A stretch of DNA of 64,000 nt from Mycolicibacterium sp. YH-1. GTDB taxonomy: Bacteria; Actinomycetota; Actinomycetes; Mycobacteriales; Mycobacteriaceae. The notes beneath the pieces were generated by a model. That model ran no database searches. It had not been told where the DNA came from and saw nothing but the letters and a program-made list of their open reading frames with translations. The stretch spans positions 3,100,001 to 3,164,000 of the forward strand of contig NZ_CP092915.1 of the NCBI RefSeq assembly GCF_022557175.1. Reading direction: 5' to 3'. The translations under genes were made by a program, and so were the position numbers. Of the stretch, positions 17,416 to 27,084 are shown piece by piece; the stretch's first letter is position 1, and each line of letters begins with the position of its first letter.

Positions 17416-17859
17416 ATGAGCGGCTACAAGACCGTTGTTGTCGGAACCGACGGCTCGGATTCGTCGCTGCGAGCAGTGGATCGGGCCGGTGCTATCGCCG
17501 CCGGTTCAGGCGCACGACTGATCGTGACCACGGCCTACTTCCCTCAGAGCGAGGATGCGCGTGCGGCCGACGTCCTCAAGGACGAGGGCTACAAGATGTC
17601 AGGCAATGCCCCGATCTACGCGATCCTGCGTGAGGCCAGGGACCGTGCCCATGCCGCAGGCGCCACCGAGATCGAGGAGAAGGCCGTCGTCGGCGCTCCC
17701 GTTGACGCCCTCGTGGAACTCGCCGAAGAGGTCAAGGCCGACCTACTCGTGGTCGGCAACGTCGGTCTCAGCACCATCGCCGGACGCCTTCTTGGCTCCG
17801 TACCCGCCAATGTGGCGCGCCGGTCCAAGACCGACGTGCTGATCGTCCACACCTCCTAG
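17416..17859 (+). CDS. Universal stress protein, Rv1636-like (cAMP-binding family)
   Basis: 147 residues, one UspA domain. The nucleotide-binding loop is GNVGLSTIAGRLLGSVPANVARRS, split here around the G-x2-G-x9-G-S/T pattern, and the N-terminal strand is VVVGTDGSDSS. The protein is close to M. tuberculosis Rv1636 (TB15.3) and its M. smegmatis counterpart, which have been reported to bind cAMP with high affinity and may buffer this second messenger. It lies between tesB and the convergent MBL gene and has a strong Shine-Dalgarno sequence. The window also encodes an adenylate cyclase and a CRP site. Confidence 0.95.
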   Translation: MSGYKTVVVGTDGSDSSLRAVDRAGAIAAGSGARLIVTTAYFPQSEDARAADVLKDEGYKMSGNAPIYAILREARDRAHAAGATEIEEKAVVGAPVDALVELAEEVKADLLVVGNVGLSTIAGRLLGSVPANVARRSKTDVLIVHTS

Positions 17860-17889
17860 ACCCGCAGACGCCCGCAGGACGGGCCGGGG

Positions 17890-18567
17890 TCACCAGCCGC
17901 GTTCGCGCCATTCGGCCAGGTGTGGCCGCTCGGCGCCCAGCGTCGTGTCGTCACCGTGGCCTGGGTACACAACCGTCGAGTCGTCGTACACGTCGAACAG
18001 GCGGGCGCTCACGCCATCGAGGAGTCGCTCGAAGTCGCCGTCTCGCCAGGTCTTGCCGACACCGCCTGGGAACAGGCAGTCGCCGGTGAACAGCTGGACC
18101 GTGTCGCCGGCGGCGGGCCCGCGCAGCGCGAGCGCCACCGATCCCTCGGTGTGTCCCTGCAGGTGGATGACATCGAAGGTGAGATCGCCCACCGTCACGG
18201 TGTCGCCATGGGCCAGGATTCGATCGGGTTTCACCGGCAGCGGCTCCGCGTCGAGCTGATGGGAGGCCGTCGGGGCGCCGGTCGCCTTGGCCACCTGCTC
18301 GAGGGCAAGCCAGTGATCGGGATGCTGGTGGCTGGTGACGATGAGCGACAGGGTCGGCGCGTGGGCTTCGATCAGCTCGAGCAGCACCGGAGCGTCATTC
18401 GCGGCATCGATGAGTAGGGTCTCGCCGGTTCGGGAACACGTGACCAGGTAGGCGTTGTTGTCCATGGGGCCCACCGACGCCTTCACGATGGTGGCGCCCG
18501 GCAGCGTGCGGCGCGCGGCGCTCCCAGGTTCGACGTGGCCCGTGTAGTTGTCATCGACGACCGTCAT
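17890..18567 (-). CDS. Metallo-beta-lactamase-fold hydrolase (Rv1637c-like)
   Basis: 225 residues from ATG 18567. The MBL metal motif is HQHPDH, followed by a metal histidine in LQGHTEGS, the bridging Asp in GDCLFPGG, and YPGHGDDTTLG. This set is typical of glyoxalase II-like thioesterases and related hydrolases, but the substrate is unknown. The frame is open to 18729, but that stretch overlaps uvrA's control region. A TACCGT box seven bases before ATG 18567, with no Shine-Dalgarno sequence, supports this start. Divergent from uvrA, as in M. tuberculosis. Confidence 0.9.
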   Translation of the reverse strand: MTVVDDNYTGHVEPGSAARRTLPGATIVKASVGPMDNNAYLVTCSRTGETLLIDAANDAPVLLELIEAHAPTLSLIVTSHQHPDHWLALEQVAKATGAPTASHQLDAEPLPVKPDRILAHGDTVTVGDLTFDVIHLQGHTEGSVALALRGPAAGDTVQLFTGDCLFPGGVGKTWRDGDFERLLDGVSARLFDVYDDSTVVYPGHGDDTTLGAERPHLAEWRERGW

Positions 18568-18574
18568 GACCGCC

Positions 18575-18580
18575 ACGGTA
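18575..18580 (-). promoter_or_regulatory. -10 box of MBL gene (leaderless)
   Basis: TACCGT on the minus strand, 7 nt before the ATG at 18567. It fits the mycobacterial -10 pattern TAnnnT and predicts transcription starting at the first base of the start codon. Confidence 0.5.
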
Positions 18581-18610
18581 TCGGGCTCGGCCCAGGGCTT
18601 GTCGGGAGAC

Positions 18611-18633
18611 TTGTCGGAGGGTGGACATAGCAT
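18611..18633 (+). promoter_or_regulatory. DNA-damage (RecA-independent, PafBC-type) promoter of uvrA
   Basis: TTGTCGGAG (18611-18619), exactly eight bases, then TAGCAT (18628-18633). This matches the RecA-NDp consensus TTGTCRGTG-N8-TAnnnT with a single mismatch in the upstream box. Transcription would start near 18640, leaving a leader of about 50 nt with GGAGAGG six bases before the TTG start of uvrA. Confidence 0.8.
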
Positions 18634-18690
18634 GGGCGCGGACCGCTGTCTGTCGGTCGAAACGCAGCTCAAAACCTGGAGAGGTATCAG

Positions 18691-21588
<2,898 letters not shown>

Positions 21589-21597
21589 CGCCCGGCG

Positions 21598-22764
21598 TCA
21601 GGATTTCGACAGCGGCGACGGGAACCGCGGTTTGATCAGCACGCCGTCGAGCCACGCCGTCAGTTCGTCGGCCTTGCGGTTCAGCGCTGTGCTCGCCGCG
21701 GTGCCGACGTCCTCGAGCAGTTGGACCTCGACCCGGCCCTCGGGGTCCTGCCGCCATCCGCCGACGACCCGGCCGTCGCACCACGCGGTCGGACCCGCAT
21801 TGCCGTTGCGGTCGAAGATCTGGGTGCGGTGCTCACCGAGGTACCAGTCGCGGTCCTGCCAGCCCATCGTCGTGACGTCCAGGCCCGGCAGCAGCGCACA
21901 CGACGGTTCGGAAGGCGGCTCCGGCTCGAGGTCGTCGGACAGCACGTAGCCGGGGGCTCCGTCGCCGTCCTCCAGGCTGACCTCGACCGCCCCGATGTCG
22001 GCCAGCGCCGCACGCGCCCAGGTGAGGGTGTTCCCGAACCACCACTTGACGTCATTGACAGTGGCGGGCCCGAACGCGCGCAACCAGTTACGGACCAACG
22101 TCTCCCGCGCCCCGTCGGCGTGGGCAGGATCGCCCGCGGCCAGCCAGGTCTCCGACGACGCCCAGCGGGGACGCGATGTCGTCCAGCCGCCGTCGTTGGG
22201 ACCGCGCACCAGGTGACCCTGCACCGCGAGCACTGTCAGCACCCGCGGCGAGATGGGACCCTCTCCACCCCAGGTCTTTCCGGGCGCGGGGTCATATGTG
22301 CCCGCCAACTCCGGAAGCGCGGCACGGAGTTTGGCGGCACTCGTCGGACCCTGCTTGAGATGCCGCAGGACGGCGGCCGAGGCCGCCTCGAGCCACGCGG
22401 AGCCGTCGGCGGCGATACCCGCCTTCTCGACGTCGGCGATGAGGCGCTTGCGTTCGTTGGCCGCCACGCGGTCGCTGGCGGCGGCCTGGACCGCAGGCAA
22501 TTCGTCAGCGTGCACGATCCACAGCGTCCGCCGCATCGCCAGGTGCTTGACCACCGAGCGCTCCTCGTAGAGCGCCGCATCCAGATCGGCGGTCCGGAAA
22601 CCCGGAATGCGGGCCCACAGGGACAGGTAGGGCGTCGCCGGATCAGTGGCGTGCAGGCCGACGAGTCGTGAGGCGGCCTCGGTGACATCGACGGCTGACG
22701 ATCCGGTCAGGAGGTGGCGCCGTGCCAGCCGGGCACGACGCTCCGCGGGGGAGAACGAGCGCAC
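21598..22764 (-). CDS. HTH_42 winged-helix protein (AlkZ/YcaQ superfamily)
   Basis: 388 residues of the actinobacterial HTH_42 family (winged-helix DNA-binding domain protein), the superfamily of the AlkZ/YcaQ DNA glycosylases that unhook bulky and interstrand-crosslinked bases. Family motifs include LVGLHATDPATPYLSLWAR, MRRTLWIVH and WWFGNTLTWARAAL. Where AlkZ has a catalytic Gln-x-Gln, this protein reads HAT, which appears typical of its own subfamily; glycosylase activity is therefore uncertain. It starts (GTG 22764) two bases after the stop of the upstream acidic-protein gene and is probably co-transcribed with it. It converges with uvrA. Confidence 0.82.
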   Translation of the reverse strand: MRSFSPAERRARLARRHLLTGSSAVDVTEAASRLVGLHATDPATPYLSLWARIPGFRTADLDAALYEERSVVKHLAMRRTLWIVHADELPAVQAAASDRVAANERKRLIADVEKAGIAADGSAWLEAASAAVLRHLKQGPTSAAKLRAALPELAGTYDPAPGKTWGGEGPISPRVLTVLAVQGHLVRGPNDGGWTTSRPRWASSETWLAAGDPAHADGARETLVRNWLRAFGPATVNDVKWWFGNTLTWARAALADIGAVEVSLEDGDGAPGYVLSDDLEPEPPSEPSCALLPGLDVTTMGWQDRDWYLGEHRTQIFDRNGNAGPTAWCDGRVVGGWRQDPEGRVEVQLLEDVGTAASTALNRKADELTAWLDGVLIKPRFPSPLSKS

Positions 22765-22766
22765 GT

Positions 22767-23174
22767 TCAGGCGTCGGGTTCGTCGCGCATCGAGGCCCGG
22801 ATCTGCTCGAGGCGTTCCGCGGCGGCCTTCTGCCGAGCCTCGTACTGCTCCTCGATGCTGCGGCCCTGCGGGGTTTCGGCCGCCAGTTCTGCCGACCCGA
22901 TAGACGCGCCGAAGCGCGTCTCGATCTTCTCGCGCACGGCGTCGAAGGTCGGCACACCTGCGGCGGTGTAGCCGGTGTCAGGGGGTGTCACTGGCACGGG
23001 CTCCGCGATCACGTCGATAGGGGGAGTCCCCGGATCGGGCGCCTGGGGATCGACCACGTCGGTCTCGACCACGTCAGCTTCGACGACGTCAGTTTCGACG
23101 ACGTCATCGGAAACCGGCCGGTCAGGTGCCGGGCCGGACGAATCCGGGTCGTTCGTCGCCTCTGAATCTGACAC
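22767..23174 (-). CDS. Acidic repeat-containing hypothetical protein
   Basis: 135 residues. The N-terminal half is acidic, Pro-rich and disordered, with four tandem copies of a five-residue unit of the type VVETD. The C-terminal half (about 75-135) is helical and coiled-coil-like (SIEEQYEARQKAAAERLEQIRASM). No known domain. Start GTG 23174 lacks a Shine-Dalgarno sequence and has TACGGT six bases upstream. It is first in an operon with the HTH_42 gene; a role as partner of that protein is only a guess. Confidence 0.7.
   Translation of the reverse strand: MSDSEATNDPDSSGPAPDRPVSDDVVETDVVEADVVETDVVDPQAPDPGTPPIDVIAEPVPVTPPDTGYTAAGVPTFDAVREKIETRFGASIGSAELAAETPQGRSIEEQYEARQKAAAERLEQIRASMRDEPDA
23052..23111 (-). 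repeat. Four 15-bp tandem repeats within the acidic-protein gene
   Basis: Units 23052-23066, 23067-23081, 23082-23096 and 23097-23111 share GACSACGTCRG followed by a variable tail. They encode the repeated VVETD-like pentapeptide. In-frame length makes copy-number change harmless to the reading frame. Confidence 0.85.
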
Positions 23175-23200
23175 GAAGCCACCGTACCGCTCGTGTCAGA
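23167..23200. promoter_or_regulatory. 10-bp inverted repeat around a leaderless promoter
   Basis: TCTGACACGA (23167-23176) and TCGTGTCAGA (23191-23200) are perfect inverted repeats with a 14-bp spacer. The spacer holds the minus-strand -10 box TACGGT (23181-23186), and the left arm covers the GTG start (23174). A repressor bound here would block the operon of the acidic and HTH_42 proteins. The binding protein is unknown. Confidence 0.5.
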
Positions 23201-23282
23201 CGTCGAGGCCGTCGATTGTCGCCTCCGGTCAGTCACTCACGCCTCCGCGCTCGCCGGGTCGACCACCGGATCCGCGGCGAGC

Positions 23283-23331
23283 AGCGTCTCGGAAACCATG
23301 GGACCCCTCGAACCCATGGTTCCGAGACGCT
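23283..23331. terminator. Long hairpin in the intergenic region
   Basis: Arms 23283-23302 and 23313-23331 pair over 19 bp with one bulged A and a 10-nt loop; TTTT follows at 23344-23347. It sits between divergent genes, where no terminator is needed, so it may be a remnant of a small element or a barrier to read-through. Apart from this hairpin, the CRP site and the two promoters, the 303-bp gap 23175-23477 holds nothing I recognise. Confidence 0.5.
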
Positions 23332-23442
23332 ACGTGAGCCTCGTTTTGACCATGTCGTAAAAAAACCAGTTCAGGGGCGTCGAAGCCTCATCCGAACGGT
23401 TGATATCGGGCTAAACTGCACGACCTCACAATATGTCGAAAA

Positions 23443-23458
23443 TGTGATGGGGATCACA
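23443..23458. promoter_or_regulatory. CRP/GlxR-type cAMP-receptor binding site
   Basis: TGTGATGGGGATCACA matches TGTGA-N6-TCACA perfectly and is a complete 6-4-6 palindrome. It lies 20-35 bp before the GTG of the LuxR-family gene. Mycobacterial CRP (Rv3676 type) recognises this motif. A site so close to the start could repress or, if transcription starts downstream, activate. Confidence 0.78.
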
Positions 23459-23477
23459 ATGAATCGGAGAGTCGGCA

Positions 23478-24593
23478 GTGGTCGCGCTCGATGACTTCTC
23501 GCGCATAGTCTCCGCCACCTATACCTCGGCGGTGGATCCCGACAACTGGATTGTGGCGCTGGCCGACATTCGCCGCGTACTCGACGCGACGAGCTGCGCA
23601 CTCATCGTTGCCGACGGCGCGAGCCGGTCCGTCATGAGCGCGAGCCTCGCGCCGGAGGCCAGGGAGATCTACAGCGAGCGCTACTGCAATGTCGACCACG
23701 TGCTCGAAGACGTCGAGAGCGGTCACGTCGGCCTCATCCGGAGCGGATCGGAACTCATCGAGGAAAAGGTGCGTACGGAGTTCCACGCGGGCTTCCTACG
23801 GCCCTACGAGATGGAGGCCGGCCTCTTCGTGCGGCTGACCGGCGGCCCCATCCCGACCTGCTTTCTGGTCGCGGCGCCCAGGCGCTCCGAATCGTTTGAC
23901 ACCGCTGAGCGCATCCAGCTCGTGAGCGCGCTCGTTCCTCATCTCCAGCAGGCGCTTCGCACCCAGGAACACCTCAGGGAGGTCGCGTGCGGCGTGAGTG
24001 ACATGGCCCGGGCCCTCGACGTCGTGCGACACGGAATCGTCGTTGTCGCCAAGGGGCCACGCGTCGTGCACATGAACGCCGCCGCCGAGCGGATCCTGAC
24101 GTGCCGCGACGGACTCCAAATACGGTCGGGCAACATCGAGGCCACCAGGGCGGCCTCCGACGCCGAGTTGCATCGCAGCCTTGCGGGTGCGCTGTCCGAC
24201 CGGAAGTGCGGATCGCGCACCGGCGACGCGTTCACGTGTGCACGGCCATCGGGGAAGCGTCCCTACGTCATTCACGTACTGCCCTTCCTGCCCACACCGG
24301 GGGACTCCGCGGACGCCAGGGCCCTGGTGGTGATCATGGATCCGGAGCAGAACCCCGAGCCCCCACCGATGCTCCTGCGCCGCCTCTACGGCTTCACCAA
24401 CGCCGAGGCGGAGGTCGCCCTGCGCGTGTTGAGGGGTGACGGCCTCACCCCGATCGCTGACGACCTGTCGCTGTCAATGGCCACGATCAAGACTCACCTT
24501 CACCATGTGTTCGACAAGACCGGCACCCACCGGCAGGCCGAACTCATCCGCCTCCTGCTGGACATCACCCCCGGGGATTGTTGGGATCGGTAG
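23478..24593 (+). CDS. LuxR-family transcriptional regulator
   Basis: 371 residues. The C-terminal LuxR/GerE helix-turn-helix (about 305-365) reads YGFTNAEAEVALRVLRG and MATIKTHLHHVFDKTG. The N-terminal 300 residues look like sensory (GAF/PAS-like) domains: one around 10-160 and a PAS-like segment near 185-275 (GIVVVAKGPRVVHMNAAAERIL). There is no receiver Asp pattern, so it probably senses a small molecule. Start GTG 23478 has GGAGAG eight bases upstream. A perfect CRP-type site precedes it. The downstream lpqH-like gene (69 bp away) is a possible target or operon partner. Confidence 0.88.
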   Translation: MVALDDFSRIVSATYTSAVDPDNWIVALADIRRVLDATSCALIVADGASRSVMSASLAPEAREIYSERYCNVDHVLEDVESGHVGLIRSGSELIEEKVRTEFHAGFLRPYEMEAGLFVRLTGGPIPTCFLVAAPRRSESFDTAERIQLVSALVPHLQQALRTQEHLREVACGVSDMARALDVVRHGIVVVAKGPRVVHMNAAAERILTCRDGLQIRSGNIEATRAASDAELHRSLAGALSDRKCGSRTGDAFTCARPSGKRPYVIHVLPFLPTPGDSADARALVVIMDPEQNPEPPPMLLRRLYGFTNAEAEVALRVLRGDGLTPIADDLSLSMATIKTHLHHVFDKTGTHRQAELIRLLLDITPGDCWDR

Positions 24594-24662
24594 CGATTGG
24601 GGGCGTTTGTACTTGCTTCACGACGACGCCATCGGGGCGACGTGAAGTGAAGGGAATGTCCG

Positions 24663-25187
24663 ATGGACATGGACAAGAAGCAGGCCACGAAGCGAGTTGT
24701 CACTGCGGGAATCGGCCTGGCTGCGGCGGCACTGGTGCTCGTCGGCTGTTCCGACGACAAGGGTTCGACCACGGCGTCCAGCAGCCCGGCCGCGAGCGGC
24801 ACCGGCAGCTCGGAGGTGAGCACCGGTGGCGGCGCCGAGGTCACGGTGGAGGGGAAGGACCTCGCCGGCCTTGACCTGAACTCGGTGACCTGCGTCAAGC
24901 AGGCAGGCAAGATCAATGTCGCAAGCGCACCGATCGGCGGGGGTGCACAGGGGCTGGGCATCGTGATGACCGATGCCGACACACCGAAGGTTGAGTCGCT
25001 CGGCCTGGTCGTGGACGGCAGCGCCCTGGCGGTGTCCGAGATGGGCGGCATGAAGTCGGGTTCCGCGGACGTCGCGGTTGACGGCAGCACATACACCATC
25101 ACCGGCGAGGCGGCCGGAGCCGATATGAGTAACCCGATGGCGGGCATGATCACGAAGAAGTTCGTGATCAAGGTGACCTGCAACTGA
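24663..25187 (+). CDS. LpqH-like 19-kDa-antigen family lipoprotein
   Basis: 174 residues. A lipobox LVGC (Cys29) follows a hydrophobic signal segment. A Ser/Thr/Gly-rich linker leads to the LpqH domain, with VTVEGKDLAG, SVTCVKQAGKINVA, YTITGEAAGADMSNPM and the final VTCN, all at the positions known from the mycobacterial 19-kDa antigen. The two cysteines of the domain (near the start and at the very end) likely form the conserved disulfide. Surface lipoprotein, TLR2-ligand family; function in the cell unknown. ATG 24663 or 24669; GAAGGGA upstream. A clean terminator hairpin follows. Confidence 0.93.
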   Translation: MDMDKKQATKRVVTAGIGLAAAALVLVGCSDDKGSTTASSSPAASGTGSSEVSTGGGAEVTVEGKDLAGLDLNSVTCVKQAGKINVASAPIGGGAQGLGIVMTDADTPKVESLGLVVDGSALAVSEMGGMKSGSADVAVDGSTYTITGEAAGADMSNPMAGMITKKFVIKVTCN

Positions 25188-25202
25188 CAGGTCACTCCGC
25201 GG

Positions 25203-25234
25203 GCGGCGGACGTGCTCAGCACGTCCGCCGCTTT
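25203..25234 (+). terminator. Terminator after lpqH-like gene
   Basis: GCGGCGGACGTGCT (25203-25216) and its exact complement (25218-25231) form a near-perfect hairpin with a minimal loop, followed by TTT. It begins 15 bp after the stop codon. Confidence 0.8.
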
Positions 25235-25290
25235 CGGTGTCTGGACACCACCACCCGTGTGCTTCTCCGCTCCTCATGTCCGCGCCCGCT

Positions 25291-25296
25291 TAAGAT
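25291..25296 (+). promoter_or_regulatory. -10 box of the TPR-CHAT operon (leaderless)
   Basis: TAAGAT ends six bases before the GTG at 25303, with no Shine-Dalgarno sequence. This predicts a leaderless transcript for the TPR-like and CHAT genes. No clear -35 box. Confidence 0.55.
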
Positions 25297-25302
25297 GCAG
25301 CC

Positions 25303-27084
25303 GTGTCGATCCCCGACGATCTGGAGCGCGCGCGCACGCTGGCGCTGGCCGCCGACGAGACGTCGGCGAAGGACCTGCTGCTGTCACTGGGGCCCCAGAT
25401 CGAGGAATCCGACCGCGACGACCACATGTTCGAGCTGCTTGCCCAACTCGGCGAGCTCTACCTCGTCCGCACGGCTTATGAGGGCGTGACCGAATCCATC
25501 CGCCGCATCCGCGACTGCCTAGCGGTGTACGCCTCGATCCTCGACGGCACCGCACCACCGGATGTCATCGGCAAGAACACCATGACATCCGCCGACATTC
25601 GGCACATGCACTGCCGCTACGCGCGACGGGCGCAGTGCCTCGAGATCGGCCTGGCCGCCGCGCTCGGTGACCACGAGGGTGCCGCCGTGGCGCTGAGCGC
25701 ACTCGACGGTATGGACGAGCACGACAACACCGCGTTCGACGACCTCGCCGACGAGTTCTCCTATCTGCGGACCCACGCCCGCATTCTGTGCGCCATCGCG
25801 CTGTGCGAGGACGATCTGCATGTCCGCTCGGTTGGGCTGTGGCAGAACGTCATCGACGATATCGAGGCCACCGCGACGCCGACCGAGTCGACCGACAACC
25901 TGCTGGTGCTCGGGGCCATCGGCTACGCCCGGTTCTGCATCGAGACCGGACGACTGTCGGAGGCCGAGCCCTGGCTTCGCCGCGCGGGTGCGCGTGCCGA
26001 GGCGCGAGGGTGGAAGCTGGCCACCGCGAGGACGCTTCTGGAACGCGCGACGGCGTGTTGGTCGCGAGGCGAACAGGTCGCCACGGAGCACCTTGTCGGC
26101 GAGGCCTATCCGGTGATCGCCGAGTACGCAAGGGCGAACGACGTGTCGAGGTGCTGGCTGTACTTCGGCCTCACCAGGATGGGCGTTGGGATGCTTGCGG
26201 CCGCCGACGAGTCCTGGGAGCACGCCGAGCGGCATTGGCGGGAACTCGGCAGGCCGCTGCACATTCATCGCATCCTGCTGCAGCGCAGCTGGATCGCGAT
26301 CCTGCGCGGGCGCTACCAGGAGGCCATCGACATGGTCGAGCGAGCCAGGGCCTGCCTTGACGAGTCCCCGCGCAGTAGTTGGCTCGCCTACGCGCGCCTT
26401 GACGACCACCTCGGAACCATCTGGCGCGCCGACGCATTGGCCGATCTCGGCTTCGACGGGGCGGGCCGGCCCGATGAGGACTGGTCAACCATCGAGGCCC
26501 GGTACGGCTCGTCGCTTGGCGTCACCAACGCCGGCCCGGACAGCCCGGGGTTCGCCGCGGCCATGACCAAGCTGGCCCGGGCCGCAGACCTCAAACTGCC
26601 TGCCGCGCTTGCCGTCGACTCCGTGCGCTACTCGATCACCGATGCCGAGTCCAGATCACAATGGGCCGACTGCGTGTCGGCGCCAATGCTCGCCGGAGCG
26701 TTCGCCGTCGCCTGGGAGTGGGAGAACACGGCATTGACCGGTGAGCTCATCGAGTACCACAGCGCCCGAGGCACGTTCAGCACCGAAAAGCGGTCCACCG
26801 GAGGGCAGGAGCGCAGCGACCCGGGAATCGGCACGGCCGACGTCATCGAGTGGTCCCGGGTGACGACGGCACCGGCGCCGATCAGCGACGTCGATGAACT
26901 GGCCCAGGTGGCAGCCGGCCCGGTCGTCACCGCGGGCCGGTCGCTCACCAGGCTCGGCCCGCTACCGCCGCTGACGATGGATCCAACGGGGGTGCCGGTA
27001 CTGGCCGAGTACCGCGAACTCGCGCTGACCCGGTACGGCCAACACGTCACCACCGACGAGGCGGCCTGGTCGACGTGGCCATGA
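25303..27084 (+). CDS. TPR-like helical protein, partner of the CHAT protease
   Basis: 593 residues, rich in paired helices from about 5 to 390 with TPR-style spacing (for example GRLSEAEPWLRRAGARAEARG and RGRYQEAIDMVERARACLDE, each 20-21 residues). The last 130 residues are less helical and Pro-rich (LTRLGPLPPLTMDPTGVP). No enzyme motif is seen. The stop overlaps the start of the CHAT gene by four bases (ATGA), implying coupled translation at near-equal amounts. TPR proteins commonly act as the sensing or regulatory half of CHAT proteases; here that is inferred from context. Confidence 0.8.
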   Translation: MSIPDDLERARTLALAADETSAKDLLLSLGPQIEESDRDDHMFELLAQLGELYLVRTAYEGVTESIRRIRDCLAVYASILDGTAPPDVIGKNTMTSADIRHMHCRYARRAQCLEIGLAAALGDHEGAAVALSALDGMDEHDNTAFDDLADEFSYLRTHARILCAIALCEDDLHVRSVGLWQNVIDDIEATATPTESTDNLLVLGAIGYARFCIETGRLSEAEPWLRRAGARAEARGWKLATARTLLERATACWSRGEQVATEHLVGEAYPVIAEYARANDVSRCWLYFGLTRMGVGMLAAADESWEHAERHWRELGRPLHIHRILLQRSWIAILRGRYQEAIDMVERARACLDESPRSSWLAYARLDDHLGTIWRADALADLGFDGAGRPDEDWSTIEARYGSSLGVTNAGPDSPGFAAAMTKLARAADLKLPAALAVDSVRYSITDAESRSQWADCVSAPMLAGAFAVAWEWENTALTGELIEYHSARGTFSTEKRSTGGQERSDPGIGTADVIEWSRVTTAPAPISDVDELAQVAAGPVVTAGRSLTRLGPLPPLTMDPTGVPVLAEYRELALTRYGQHVTTDEAAWSTWP

